NCBI RefSeq assembly: GCF_030161895.1 | Contig: NZ_BSVB01000001.1 | Location: 2,418,001 to 2,482,000 of the forward strand | Length of the DNA: 64,000 bases | Direction: 5' to 3' | Origin: Pseudolysinimonas kribbensis | GTDB lineage: Bacteria > Actinomycetota > Actinomycetes > Actinomycetales > Microbacteriaceae | Shown here: positions 28,010 through 37,910 of the stretch, piece by piece | How the letters are laid out: each line of letters opens with the position of its first letter | Numbering within the stretch: position 1 is the stretch's first letter | Made by a program: the position numbers and the translations under genes | Notes under the pieces: model-generated | What the model was told of the DNA's origin: nothing | What the model saw: the letters and a program-made list of their open reading frames with translations, nothing else | Databases searched by the model: none

Positions 28010-29659
28010 ATGTCACGAAGCACGAGATGGCGTGCCGCGATCGCGGCCGTCGCCGTGGTCGCGATGGCTGCGACCATGTCCGCCTGCTCGTCGGGCGGAT
28101 CCGACTCCAAGGACGGACTGATCCTGAACACCGCCATCACCGGCGGCGACTTCCAGGACGTCTTCAACCCCTACCTGCCCACGAGCGGCACGCAGGCCAA
28201 CCGGTTCATGATCTACGAGCCGCTGGTGCAGGTGAACAAGATCAAGTCCGAGGACTACAAGCCGTGGCTCGCCACGAAGTGGGACTGGTCGTCCGACTCG
28301 AAGACGCTGACCTTCCACCTGCGTGCGAACGTGAAGTGGAGCGACGGCAAGCCGTTCACGAGCGATGACGTGGTCTACACGTACCAGATGCTCAAGGACA
28401 CCCCGGCCCTGAACCTGAACGGCCTCGAGTACGACTCCGTCAAGGCCGACGGTCCGCTCACGGTCGTCATGACGTTCGAGAACAACGGGCGCCCGTCCTT
28501 CCCGAAGACGGCGAACACGGAGATCGTGCCGAAGCACATCTACTCCAAGAAGGGCGACCTCACCAAGTTCGAGGACCCGAGCCCGATCGGCACCGGACCC
28601 TTCGTCTTCGACAAGGCGAAGTTCAGCCCGCAGAGCTACACGCTCATGAAGAACGACGACTACTGGCAGAAGGGCAAGCCGTACATCGGTGGCATCCGGG
28701 TCATCGGCTACAAGGACAACACCGCCGTCGCGGCCGCCCTCATCCAGGGCGACGTCGACTGGTCGAGCGCCTACATCGCCAACATCGACCAGACCTTCAC
28801 CGCGAAGGGGCCGCAGTTCAAGCACTTCTGGCCGGTCATCGGCTCGGACGGCCTCATCACCAACAACGCGGCGTTCCCGTTCGACGACCAGGCCATCCGT
28901 GAGGCCACCAGCCTGGCGATCAACCGCAAGCAGGTCGCCGACTCGGCGAACCGCCCCGCGGCGACCAACAAGGTCGGCCTGCCGCTGCCGCTGTTCGACA
29001 ACGCGATCGCCGACAAGTACAAGGACGCCACGTACTCGTACGACGTCGCCGGCGCCAAGAAGCTCATCGAGCAGCAGGGCTACACGATGGGCTCCGACGG
29101 CTACTACGCCAAGGGCGGCAAGACGCTCGGGTTCACCATCACGATCCCGTCGGCGTACACCGAGCAGGTGGCGGCGGCGCAGATCATCCAGGCGAACCTC
29201 AAGCAGGCCGGCATGAAGGTCGCGGTCAACGGCGTGTCCGTCGACGCGATCGACCCGCTGACCAGCAAGGGCGACTACGACGCGACGATCGGCTACCCGA
29301 TCGACGAGTACACGACGGTCTACGGGCTCTACAACGCCTGGATGAACCCGAAGTACTACGCGCCCGTCGGCACCGTCGACCAGACGAAGCAGAACATCGA
29401 GCGCTGGAACGACCCGCAGACCGCGAAGTTCTTCGCGGACTACGAGAACGCCACCACCGATGCGCAGCGCAACGCCGCCATCGAGGGGCTCGAGGGCCGC
29501 TTCGTCGAGGGCCAGCCGTGGCTGATCCTCAGCTACTACCAGGGCTACGCCGACTGGAACGACACCAAGGTGAAGGGCTTCCCGACGGATGCGAATCCGT
29601 ACTGGCGAGGCGACCCGAACCCGGTCGTCGCACTGCAGCTGAAGCCGACCGGCAAGTGA
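28010..29659 (+). CDS. Substrate-binding lipoprotein of the oligopeptide-type importer (SBP family 5)
   Basis: 549 aa, uninterrupted. GAGAGGAAG precedes the ATG. Lipoprotein signal RWRAAIAAVAVVAMAATMSAC with lipobox MSAC. Family 5 features: EPLVQVNKIKSEDYKPWLATKWDWSSDSKTLTFHLRANVKWSDGKPFTSDDVVYTYQ, the signature of DppA/OppA-type proteins, and later GTGPFVFDKAKFSPQSYTLMKNDDYWQKGKPYI and REATSLAINRKQVAD. It captures the ligand outside the cell for the B-C-D-F transporter. The many aromatic residues fit an oligosaccharide or glycoside ligand as well as a peptide. Confidence 0.93.
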   Translation: MSRSTRWRAAIAAVAVVAMAATMSACSSGGSDSKDGLILNTAITGGDFQDVFNPYLPTSGTQANRFMIYEPLVQVNKIKSEDYKPWLATKWDWSSDSKTLTFHLRANVKWSDGKPFTSDDVVYTYQMLKDTPALNLNGLEYDSVKADGPLTVVMTFENNGRPSFPKTANTEIVPKHIYSKKGDLTKFEDPSPIGTGPFVFDKAKFSPQSYTLMKNDDYWQKGKPYIGGIRVIGYKDNTAVAAALIQGDVDWSSAYIANIDQTFTAKGPQFKHFWPVIGSDGLITNNAAFPFDDQAIREATSLAINRKQVADSANRPAATNKVGLPLPLFDNAIADKYKDATYSYDVAGAKKLIEQQGYTMGSDGYYAKGGKTLGFTITIPSAYTEQVAAAQIIQANLKQAGMKVAVNGVSVDAIDPLTSKGDYDATIGYPIDEYTTVYGLYNAWMNPKYYAPVGTVDQTKQNIERWNDPQTAKFFADYENATTDAQRNAAIEGLEGRFVEGQPWLILSYYQGYADWNDTKVKGFPTDANPYWRGDPNPVVALQLKPTGK

Positions 29660-29713
29660 CACCGGTGGGGCGGCGCCGCGAGCGCCGCCCCACCACCCTC
29701 CCGAGGAGAGAAC

Positions 29714-30390
29714 GTGACCGACACCACCCCCAGCGCGCCATGGTCCTCGTGGCCGGCGACGACGTGGACCACGACCTGCTGCAGGCCGCCCCCGCACTCT
29801 CGCGCATCGCCTCCGACGCCGGCTTCATCACGACCCCGGCGGCCGGGATGCAGCGCTTCGTCGACCCGTTCGAGTCGACCGCCAACCAGGACGTCTTCCT
29901 GCTCTACAAGGCAGGGGGCGAGTTCACGCCCGCGCAGCAGGAGGCGTTCGCCGAGCGCATCCGGAACGGTGGCGGCGTCGTCGCCCTGCACTGCTCCAAC
30001 GTCATGGGATCGGTCGAGCCGGATGCCGCGAACAGCTTCGCGACCTGGTTCGGCGTGCTCGGCAACCACTACCTCTCGCACGGCCCCGGATACCACAAGG
30101 GGATGCAGCGGATCGAGGTCGTCGCGCAGCATCCCATCACCGAGGGCGTGAGCGACTTCGAGCTCTACGACGAGTTCTACGAGTTCGAGTTCGCCGACGG
30201 CGACCACGAGATCCTCGCGCAGCGCCGGCGCGACCAGGACGGCGAGATCATCCCCGTGCTCTACACCCGCGAGCTCGGCGCCGGACGCGTCGTCTATCTC
30301 GCGCTCGGGCACGACATGCGCGTCTGGGGCGACCCCTCGTTCCAGCGGCTCGTGCGGCAGGCGTTGAACTGGGTGGCGCACCGCTCGTGA
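29714..30390 (+). CDS. ThuA-like (trehalose utilisation / GATase1-like) domain protein, frame break at 29727-29731
   Basis: About 225 aa. A strong ribosome-binding site AGGAGAG lies just before the GTG at 29714, but the conserved sequence MVLVAGDDVDHDLLQ is in the next frame. One base restored in ACCACCCCCAGCG (for example CGCCCC reduced to CCCCC) gives MTDTTPQRAMVLVAGDD. Otherwise translation would have to start at ATG 29740 without a ribosome-binding site. ThuA features: GGGVVALHCSNVMGS, WFGVLGNHYLSHGPGYHKG, HPITEGVSDFELYDEFYEFEF and ELGAGRVVYLALGHDMRVWGDPSFQRLVRQALNWVA. ThuA partners Gfo-type dehydrogenases in disaccharide 3-keto metabolism. Confidence 0.85.
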
Positions 30391-31169
30391 ACGCCGCGCA
30401 GAACGACCTCCCGCGCATCGGGGTCATGATGTACACGGTCCTCGACCTGGCGCGGCGGGACCTCGAGGGCACCCTCGCCCGGATCGCCGAGCTCGGCTTC
30501 CTCGGCGTCGAGACCTATGGGCTCCTCGAGCACTTCACCCCGGCCCGCCTGCGCCGCGCCATCGACGCGGCGGGGCTCGAGCTGACGAGCGCCCACGCGC
30601 CGTTCCCGAGCGGATCGGATGCGACCCGCATCCTCGACGAGAACGCCGAACTCGGCGCGACGACACTGGTCTGGAGCCTCGAGCGCGAGGAGTTCGAGAG
30701 CCCCGAGGCGATCACCGCGGGTCTCGTGCGGGTCAACGACGGCGCCGAGAACGCCGCCGGCTACGGCATGCGCATCGCGTACCACAACCACTTCGCCGAG
30801 TTCAGTCAGGTCTTCGACGGCCGTCAGGCCTACGACCTGCTGCTCGAGCAGCTCGACCCGCGGGTCGTCATCGAGCTCGACATGTACTGGACCCGGATGG
30901 GTGGGGCCGACCCGGCCGCCGTCGTCGCCGCGCTCGGCGATCGCGTCGAGTACGTGCACATCAAGGACGGCCCGGCGATCAGCTACGAGCACGACGTCAT
31001 GGTGCCGATCGGCGAGGGATCGATCGACTGGGATGCGGCGCTGGCCGCCAACCCCGGCCTCGACTGGCACCTGCTCGAGCTCGAGCGGCTGAGCGTGCCC
31101 ACGTTCGAGGCCGTCGAGCAGAGCTACGACTACCTCGTCGGGCGCGGGCTGTCCCGGGGCAGCCGATGA
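30387..31169 (+). CDS. Sugar phosphate isomerase/epimerase, xylose-isomerase-like TIM barrel 1
   Basis: 260 aa. GTG overlaps the ThuA stop. AP-endonuclease-2/xylose-isomerase-like barrel: RIGVMMYTVLDLARRDLEGTLARIAELGFLGVETYG, SAHAPFPSG, and the metal-binding set AYHNHFAEF (His/Glu), VVIELDMYWTRMGGADPAAV, EYVHIKDGP and a terminal HLLELERLSVPTFEAVEQSYDYL. The WTRMGG..D motif with HNH occurs in the branch that includes 3-keto-glycoside-processing enzymes. The substrate is not known. A second member lies at 34061. Confidence 0.88.
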   Translation: MNAAQNDLPRIGVMMYTVLDLARRDLEGTLARIAELGFLGVETYGLLEHFTPARLRRAIDAAGLELTSAHAPFPSGSDATRILDENAELGATTLVWSLEREEFESPEAITAGLVRVNDGAENAAGYGMRIAYHNHFAEFSQVFDGRQAYDLLLEQLDPRVVIELDMYWTRMGGADPAAVVAALGDRVEYVHIKDGPAISYEHDVMVPIGEGSIDWDAALAANPGLDWHLLELERLSVPTFEAVEQSYDYLVGRGLSRGSR

Positions 31170-32151
31170 GCCTGCGCGTCCTCTTCCTCGGCGGGGCCGG
31201 GATGATCGGCTCCGCGGTCGCCGCGGAGCTCGCCCGGCGAGGGGCCGAGCTCACGGTCGTCACCCGCGGCGAGCCCCGCCGCGAGCTGCCGGACGCCGTG
31301 CGGCACGTGCGAGCCGACCTGCGCGAGCCCGGCGCGGTCGCCGGGGTGCTGCGCGGTCACGAGTACGACGCGATCGTCAACTGGATCGGATTCCACCCCG
31401 ACCACGTGCGCGACGGCCTCGACGCCGTCGTCGCCTCCACCGGGCAGTACGTCTTCATCAGCACGTGCAGCGTCTACGCGCGGCCGGTGCCGCTGCTGCC
31501 GATCACCGAGTCGAGCCCGCGCCGCCAGCCGGTCTTCGGCTACGCCCGCGACAAGGTGGCGACCGAGCTCGCCCTCGAGGAGGCCTATCGCGAGCGGGGC
31601 CTGCCGCTCACGATCGTGCGGCCGTTCCACACCTACGACCGGGGCGTCATCCCGATCCTCCCCGGATGGACGGCGATCCAGCGGATGCGCTCCGGCCGCG
31701 CCGTGGTCGTGCCCGGCGACGGCACCTCGATCTGGACCCTCATGCACTCGAGCGACCTCGCGCGGGCGTTCGTGCCGCTGCTCGGCAACCATCACGCTGT
31801 GGGGGAGTCGGTCAACCTCGTCAGCGGCGACCTGCTCACCTGGGATCAGATCCACCGGGTCCTCGCCGAGGCCGCCGGGGTGCGCGACCCCGTGCTCGTG
31901 CATCGCTCCAGCGAGGACGTCGGAGCGGCGCATCCGCCCTGGGCCGAGGTGCTCGAGCACGACTTCCGGCACTCCATGATCTTCGACACCACCAAGCTCT
32001 CGCGGCTCGTCCCGGGCTTCGCCCCCGCCGTCGACTTCTCGCACGGCGCCCGCGAGGTGCTCGCGTGGTACGACGCGCATCCCGAGCTGCAGCGCGTCGA
32101 CCCCGTGCTCGACGCCGCCTTCGACCGCCTGACGAACGGGGATCCCGATGA
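31166..32151 (+). CDS. NAD-dependent epimerase/dehydratase-family protein (stop restored near 32138-32141)
   Basis: About 328 aa. Extended-SDR Rossmann start RVLFLGGAGMIGSAVAAELARRGAELTVVTRG. FISTCSVYA and FGYARDKVATELALEEAY supply the SxC/YxxxK catalytic set, followed by LTIVRPFHTYDRG. Read directly, the frame runs on into the downstream gene. GAACGGGGATCCCGATGACG restored to GAACGGGCGATCCCGATGACG gives NGRSR and a TGA at 32149-32151 that overlaps the ATG of the amine oxidase by 4 bases, as at nearly every other junction of this operon. Possible nucleoside-diphosphate-sugar or free-sugar epimerase. Confidence 0.85.
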
Positions 32152-34071
32152 CGACCGCCGCCGCGCTCACGACCATGACCGCCGACGAGATCGACCAGGC
32201 GATGGAGGTGCTGCGCCGCGAGGGGCTCGCGGGCCCCGACACGCATGTGTCGTACCTCGGTCTGCGCGAGCCCGACAAACGCGACGTGCTCGCCGGCGCC
32301 CCGGGGAGCGCGAGCTGCGCGGCTTCCTCATCGACATGCGCACCGGCGCATCCCACGACGTGGTCGTGGCGCCCGCGAGCGGCCGACTCGTGTCGCAGCG
32401 CCTGCTCGACACGTCCGTCGACGGCGCCGTGCCGGTCGTGCTGCGCGAGTTCGCCTACGTCGAGGAGGTCGTGCATCGGGACGAGCGCTGGCTCGCCGCG
32501 ATGCGCAAGCGCGGCCTGACCGACCTGTCGACCCTGCGGGTCAACCCGCTGAGCGCCGGCGTGCTCTCGGTCGACGAGGCCGGCCGGCGCATCCAGCGCT
32601 GCTTCACCTTCGTGCAGAAGACCCCGGAGGATCTCGGCTGGGCGCATCCGGTCGATGGCGTGACCGTCATGGTCGACGTCGTGACGGGCGACGTGCTCGA
32701 CGTCATCGACTACGTCGACCTGCCCGTGCCCCAGGAGGACGGCAACTTCCATCTCGCATCGTGGCGCGGACCGGACCGCACGGGCCTTCGCCCGATCGAG
32801 ATCACCCAGCCCGAGGGTCCGAGCTTCACGATCGACGACGACGGCGTGCTGTCCTGGGCCGGCTGGGAGCTGCAGGTCGGCTTCGACCAGCGCGAGGGGC
32901 TCGTGCTGCACAACATCTCGATCGCCGACGAGGGCGAGCAGCGCCCCGTGATCTACCGCGCCTCGATCGCGGAGATGATGGTGCCGTACGGCGACCCGAG
33001 CCCGCAGCGCTGGTTCCAGAACTTCTTCGACTGCGGCGAGTACCTGCTCGGCGGGTTCGCCAACTCCTCGAGCTCGGCTGCGACTGCGTCGGCGACATCA
33101 CCTACCTCGACGCGGTCGTCGCCGCGAACGACGGCAGCGCCCGGGTGATCCCGCAGGCGATCTGCATCCACGAGGAGGACGCGGGCATCCTCTGGAAGCA
33201 CTTCGACAACTGGAACGGCTCGAGCGACTCGCGCCGCAACCGGCGCCTCGTCGTGAGCTTCTTCGTCACGGTCGGCAACTACGACTACGGGTTCTACTGG
33301 TACTTCGGCCTCGACGGATCGATCGAATTCGAGGTGAAGGCGACCGGCGTGGTCTTCACCTCGGCCTACCCGCGGGACGGCTACGAGTTCGCGACGGAGA
33401 TCGCCCCGGGGCTCGGGGCTCCGCACCACCAGCACCTGTTCAGCGCGCGCCTCGACATGGCGGTCGACGGTGTCGACAACTACGTGGACGAGCTGGAGGC
33501 CGCCCTCGTGCCGCGTGGCGAGCGCAATCCCACCGGAACGGGATTCACCCAGACCGTGACGCGGCTGCGGCGGGAGAGCGACGCCCAGCGGCTGGCCGAC
33601 AACCTGCGCAACCGCCTGTGGTTCATCGGCAACCCCTCGTCCCAGAACCGGCTCGGCCGCGACGTCGGCTGGGTGCTGCTGCCCGAGGGCAAGCCGGTGC
33701 TGCTCGCGGATGCCGAGTCCGACATCCACAAGCGCGCCACCTTCGCGACCAAGCACCTCTGGGTCACGGCGTACGACCGTGACGAGCTCTACCCGGCGGG
33801 CGACCTGGTCAACCTGCACGCGGGCGGCGCGGGACTGCCGAGCTGGACGAAGGCCGACCGGCCGGTCGACGGGGCCGACATCGTGCTGTGGCACACGTTC
33901 GGCCTCACGCACTTCCCGCGCGTCGAGGACTGGCCGGTCATGCCGGTGGACACCTGCGGCTTCGTGCTGCGCCCGCACGGCTTCTTCGGCCGCAACCCCG
34001 CGCTCGACATCCCCGAGTCGACGAGCGAGCACTGCCACCCGGCGCACGGAGGGGCGCACCATGAGCACTGA
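32148..34071 (+). CDS. Copper amine oxidase (topaquinone-dependent primary amine oxidase), two frame breaks
   Basis: Oxidises a primary amine to aldehyde, NH3 and H2O2. About 641 aa, usual for bacterial cytosolic CAOs; no signal peptide. The TPQ precursor Tyr is in [14 protein letters not shown] (about residue 380). Copper His pair is in [16 protein letters not shown] (about 428), third His in [16 protein letters not shown] (about 588). The catalytic Asp region is [17 protein letters not shown]. Breaks: 32303-32306 (GGGCG case, restoring [20 protein letters not shown]) and 33065-33069 (TCCCTC case, restoring GFANSLELGCDC). ATG at 32148 overlaps the epimerase stop. Its place between sugar isomerases is unusual: the substrate is probably an amine-bearing carbohydrate or its fragment. 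Confidence 0.93.
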
Positions 34072-34831
34072 CCGGACCGAGGCCCGCGGCCCGTCCCCGC
34101 GCGTCGGGGTGCAGCTGTACAGCACCAAGGACCACCTCGGCCCCGAGCTGCGCGGCACCCTGCGCCGGCTCGCCGAGCTCGGCTACACCGACGTCGAGCC
34201 GTACGACGTGCTCGGGCAGACCGACGAGCTCGCCGCCGGTCTCGCCGAGACGGGACTCGAGGCCCGCACTGCGCACGTCAAGATCACCGACCTCGACCGG
34301 GATGCCGTGCTCGCCGCCGCGCGCCGGCTCGGCATCGGCACGGTCGTCGTGCCGTGGGTCGACAAGGCGCGGTTCGCGACCGCGGACGACGTGCACGCGC
34401 TCGCCACGGAGATCAACGAGGCCGCCGCGTTCTACGCCGATCACGGCATCCGCACCGGGTATCACAACCACGACTTCGAGTTCTCGTCGATGATCGACGG
34501 CCGGCACGCGTGGGAGCTGCTCGTCGAGGCGCTCGACCCGGCCATCGTGCTGCAGGTCGACACCTACTGGGCGAGCGTGGGCGGGGCGGACGTGTTCGCG
34601 CTCATCCCCGCGCACCTCGACCGCATCCGGATGCTGCACGTGAAGAACGAGCCGCCGGATGCCGACGACCCGCCCGCGCGCGTCGACATCACCGGGCGCA
34701 TGGACGAGGTCGTGGCGCTCGCCGCGCCTGCGCTCGAGCTCGCGGTCGTGGAGGTGGTCGTCGACGGCGACGTCTTCGCGGTGCTCGAGCGCAACCGCCG
34801 GTTCTTCGCCGAGCTGCTGGAGGCGACATGA
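34061..34831 (+). CDS. Sugar phosphate isomerase/epimerase, xylose-isomerase-like TIM barrel 2
   Basis: 256 aa. ATG overlaps the end of the amine-oxidase gene by 11 bases. [96 protein letters not shown] and RMLHVKNEP show the metal-binding TIM-barrel layout shared with the barrel at 30387. The last part, [27 protein letters not shown], carries the final Glu. The paralogous pair in one operon suggests two sequential isomerisation or lyase steps on related compounds. Confidence 0.88.
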   Translation: MSTDRTEARGPSPRVGVQLYSTKDHLGPELRGTLRRLAELGYTDVEPYDVLGQTDELAAGLAETGLEARTAHVKITDLDRDAVLAAARRLGIGTVVVPWVDKARFATADDVHALATEINEAAAFYADHGIRTGYHNHDFEFSSMIDGRHAWELLVEALDPAIVLQVDTYWASVGGADVFALIPAHLDRIRMLHVKNEPPDADDPPARVDITGRMDEVVALAAPALELAVVEVVVDGDVFAVLERNRRFFAELLEAT

Positions 34832-35955
34832 ACACCGGACCGGTCGGGATCGGCGTCATCGGCGCCGGCAACATCTCCGACGAGTACCTGCGGGCGATGA
34901 CCGCGGCGGCCGACCTGCGGGTGATCGCGATCGCCGACCTCGACGCCGCGCGCGCGGCCGCGCAGGCCGACGCCTACGGCATCGCGCACGCCGCGACGCC
35001 CGAGGCGCTGCTGGCCCGCGACGACGTGGAGCTGATCGTGAACCTGACGATCCCGGCGGCGCACGCCGAGGTCGGCCTCGCCGCGATCGAGGCCGGCAAG
35101 CACGTCTGGGCCGAGAAGCCGATGGCGCTTCGCCGCGACGACGCCCGGCGACTGCTCGAGGCGGCCGGCGCCGCGGGCCTGGTCGTCGGGAACGCGCCCG
35201 ACACGATCCTCGGCGAGGGCATCCAGCACTCCCAGCACCTGCTCGACGACGGCGAGATCGGGGCGCCGCGCACCCTGCTCACGCTCATGCAGGGGCCGGG
35301 GCCCGACTCGTGGCACCCGCGACCGCAGTTCCTGTTCGCCCGCGGCGCCGGGCCGCTTTTCGACATCGGCCCGTACTACGTGTCGACGATGGTGCAGCTG
35401 CTCGGCTCGATCGTCGAGGTCGAGGCGCTCGGCAGCCGGCCGCGCGCGACGCGCGTCGTCGGGTCGGGACCGGATGCCGGCACGGAGTTCCCCGTCGAGG
35501 TGTGGACCCACGTGAGCGCGCTGCTGCGGTTCGAATCCGGCGTCGTCGGCACGTCGGTCTACAGCTTCGACTCCTGGGTGGAGCGTCAGCTCTTCGATGT
35601 CACCGGCGATGCCGGCACCCTCGAGGTGCCCGTGAGCGGGTTCGACGGCCCCACCCGGATCGCCGCCGCGGGCACCCGCGGCGCCGGCTGGCGCGAGAGC
35701 CCGCCGCCCGGAACGCCGCGCGCCCGCGGCACCGGCGTCGTCGAGATGGCCAGGGCGATCCGCGCCGGCGTGCGTCCGCGTGCCAGCGGCGAGCTCGCGC
35801 TGCACGCGCTCGACGTCATGCTCGCGATCGAGGAGTCCGCCGACGCCGGAGGCCGCACCGTCGCGCTCGCCACCCGCGCCCCGCGTGTCGAACCGCTTCC
35901 CACGGACTGGGATCCCACCGCAGCGACGCTGCCCGACGCGGGGAGCTCGTCGTGA
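34828..35955 (+). CDS. Gfo/Idh/MocA-family oxidoreductase 3
   Basis: 375 aa, uninterrupted, ATGA overlap with the previous gene. IGVIGAGNISDEYLRAMTAAADLRVIAIADLD is the Rossmann start. VELIVNLTIPAAHAEVGLAAIEAGKHVWAEKPMAL holds the EKP motif, and GNAPDTILGEGIQHSQHLLDDGEIGAPR and GPLFDIGPYYVSTMVQLLGSI the substrate-side signature. With gene 22784 this is the second such oxidoreductase in the operon, consistent with an oxidation-reduction pair as in ketosugar pathways. Confidence 0.9.
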   Translation: MNTGPVGIGVIGAGNISDEYLRAMTAAADLRVIAIADLDAARAAAQADAYGIAHAATPEALLARDDVELIVNLTIPAAHAEVGLAAIEAGKHVWAEKPMALRRDDARRLLEAAGAAGLVVGNAPDTILGEGIQHSQHLLDDGEIGAPRTLLTLMQGPGPDSWHPRPQFLFARGAGPLFDIGPYYVSTMVQLLGSIVEVEALGSRPRATRVVGSGPDAGTEFPVEVWTHVSALLRFESGVVGTSVYSFDSWVERQLFDVTGDAGTLEVPVSGFDGPTRIAAAGTRGAGWRESPPPGTPRARGTGVVEMARAIRAGVRPRASGELALHALDVMLAIEESADAGGRTVALATRAPRVEPLPTDWDPTAATLPDAGSSS

Positions 35956-36988
35956 CCCTGTACGCCCCACCCGAGTACATCGCGTACGAGCAGGCCCGGC
36001 GCGGCCAGGCCGAGCAGCTCGGGGTCGCCATCGCGCGCATCCGGGAGCAGCTCGACCGATGGAAGGCCGAGGGCGCGCTCCGCGGTCCCGGCCCCGTCAT
36101 GGTCGGCATCGGCGCGAGCCACGCGGCATCGTGCGCACCGGTGTGGGCGCTGCGCAAGCGCGGGATCGCCGCCTGGCGCATCAGCGCCGGCGACGTGCCC
36201 GTGCCGTACCCCCTCACCGAGCACCGCATCATCGGGGTGTCGCAGAGCGGACGCAGCGCCGAGACGCTCGACGCGCTCGCATCGGTGCCGCCCGAGCGCC
36301 GGCTGGCCGTCGTCAACAGCGCCCCCTCGCCGATCACCGAGCTCGTGACCGACAGCCTCACGCTCGGGAGCCTGCGCGACAGCTATGCATCGACGATCGG
36401 CTACACCGCCACCCTCGCGGCGCTCGGCATGCTGGCCGACCGCTGGGACGGCGGCGGGATCGACCCCGGCTGGGACGAGCTGCCGGCCGCGTTCGCCCGC
36501 TTCGACGAGGGAATCGCCACGACGATCGACCGCGCCGTCGGGCTGTTCGACGGCGTGCCGTGGGCGGACTTCGTCGGTTCGGCGCCCGCCGTCGGCTCGG
36601 CCGAGGAGGGGGCCCTGCTGCTGCGCGAGGTGGCGCGGATCCCGGCGACCGCCATGAGCACACGGCAGTACCTGCACGGGTCGATGGAGTCCGCGGGGGC
36701 GGCGTACACGTCGTGTTCGGCGATCGCCGCGAGGCCGGCCTCGCCCGCACCCTGCTCGACGCCGGCAACCGCGTCGTCTTCGTGACCCGGCAGGAGGTCG
36801 CCGACGAGCCGGGGCTCGCCGTGATCCGGCTGCCGCGCATGCCCGCGGCCCAGCGCGCGATCCTCGAGGCCGCGGTCGTGCAGTCCCTCGCCGGGGGCGT
36901 CGCGCAGGCGCGCGGCGTGCCGATCGAGGAGTTCGTGTTCCACGCCGACGACATCAAGGTCGCCCCGGTCCGCGCGGAGGACGCATGA
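35952..36988 (+). CDS. SIS-domain aldose/ketose (amino-sugar) isomerase-like protein, frame break at 36695-36699
   Basis: About 345 aa. Two SIS halves: GPVMVGIGASHAASCAPVWALRKRGIAAWRISAGD and IGVSQSGRSAETLDAL with LAVVNSAPSPITELVTDSLTLGS resemble GlmS/AgaS/FrlB-type phosphosugar isomerases and deglycases. The break at 36695-36699 restores QYLHGSMESAGGGVHVVFGDRREAGLARTLLDAGNRVVFVTRQ, typical of the second half. GTG overlaps the previous stop by 4. Ketoamine deglycases of this fold release an amine from a sugar, which fits the amine theme of the operon. Confidence 0.87.
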
Positions 36989-37875
36989 CCGCCGTGGATG
37001 TCGGGCTCGACCTGGGCGGCACGAAGGCGGCGGTGCTCGCCGCGACCCCCGATGGCACGCGCGTGGTCGACACGACCGTCGCGGCCGAGGGCTGGAGTGC
37101 CGAGCCCATCCCGCACGGGGTGGCGTGGGTACGCCGCCTGCTGGAGCGCGCCCTGCCGGCGGGTCTCGAGCCGCGCGCCGTCGGGATCGGCGCTCAGGGC
37201 CTGGACACCGCGGAGATCGCCGAGGAGTTCGCGGCCGCGCTCGGCGCCGCGGGCATCCGGGCGCGCTGCGTCAACGACGCCGCCCTGCTCGTGCCCGCCG
37301 CCGGGCTCGAGACCGGCATCGGCGTCATCGCGGGCACGGGCGCGATCGGCGTCTCGACCGCCGCCGACGGCCGCCCGCTCATCACCGGCGGCTGGGGCTG
37401 GATCATCGGCGACGAAGCGGGCTCCGCCGGGATCGTGCGCGAGGCGACCCGTGCGGCGCTGCTCGCCCACGACGACGGCGAGCCCGACGACGGCCTGCTC
37501 GCGGCCCTGCTCGGCGCCTTCGGCGTCGCGGACGCCGAGCGCCTCGCCCGGGCCGTGAACGACGAGGCGACGATGGACAACTGGGGTCCGGCCGCGCCGG
37601 CCGTCTTCGCCGCCGCCGACGCCGGATCGGCCGGGGCCGCCCGCGTGGTCGACGACGCCGCACGGCACCTGGCCCGGCTCGTCGACCAGCTCGTGCGGCG
37701 CGGAGCGGTCGGCTCCGACGTCGTCGCGGCCGGCAGCGTGATCGTGAACCAGCCCCGGCTCGCCGACGGGCTCGCGCGGATCGTCGGAGAGCGCCATCCC
37801 GCATTCCGCGTGCGCCTGCTCACCGAGCCCCCTGTCGTCGGCGCGCTCGCCATTGCGCGCCGCCTGGCGTCCTGA
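36985..37875 (+). CDS. BadF/BadG-type (N-acetylglucosamine-kinase-like) sugar kinase 1
   Basis: 296 aa. ASKHA phosphate-binding motif VDVGLDLGGTKAAVLAATPDG at the N-terminus. GIGVIAGTGAIGVSTAADGRPLITGGWGWIIGDEAGSAGIVREATRAALLAHD is the hallmark of the GlcNAc-kinase/BadF family. A second nucleotide-binding part VAAGSVIVNQPRLADGL lies near residue 250. It probably phosphorylates an amino sugar or related hexose in the cytosol before or after the SIS protein step. ATG overlaps the SIS gene stop by 4 bases. Confidence 0.88.
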   Translation: MTAVDVGLDLGGTKAAVLAATPDGTRVVDTTVAAEGWSAEPIPHGVAWVRRLLERALPAGLEPRAVGIGAQGLDTAEIAEEFAAALGAAGIRARCVNDAALLVPAAGLETGIGVIAGTGAIGVSTAADGRPLITGGWGWIIGDEAGSAGIVREATRAALLAHDDGEPDDGLLAALLGAFGVADAERLARAVNDEATMDNWGPAAPAVFAAADAGSAGAARVVDDAARHLARLVDQLVRRGAVGSDVVAAGSVIVNQPRLADGLARIVGERHPAFRVRLLTEPPVVGALAIARRLAS

Positions 37876-37910
37876 TCGACGCATCGACTGACGAAGAAGG
37901 AGTCGCACTC

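Noticed and set aside
37125-37875. Plus-strand arginine-rich reading over the BadF gene joined to the SSADH frame
   Set aside because: The 720-codon frame is the dehydrogenase preceded by an out-of-frame stretch; the dehydrogenase starts at ATG 37911 with a ribosome-binding site.
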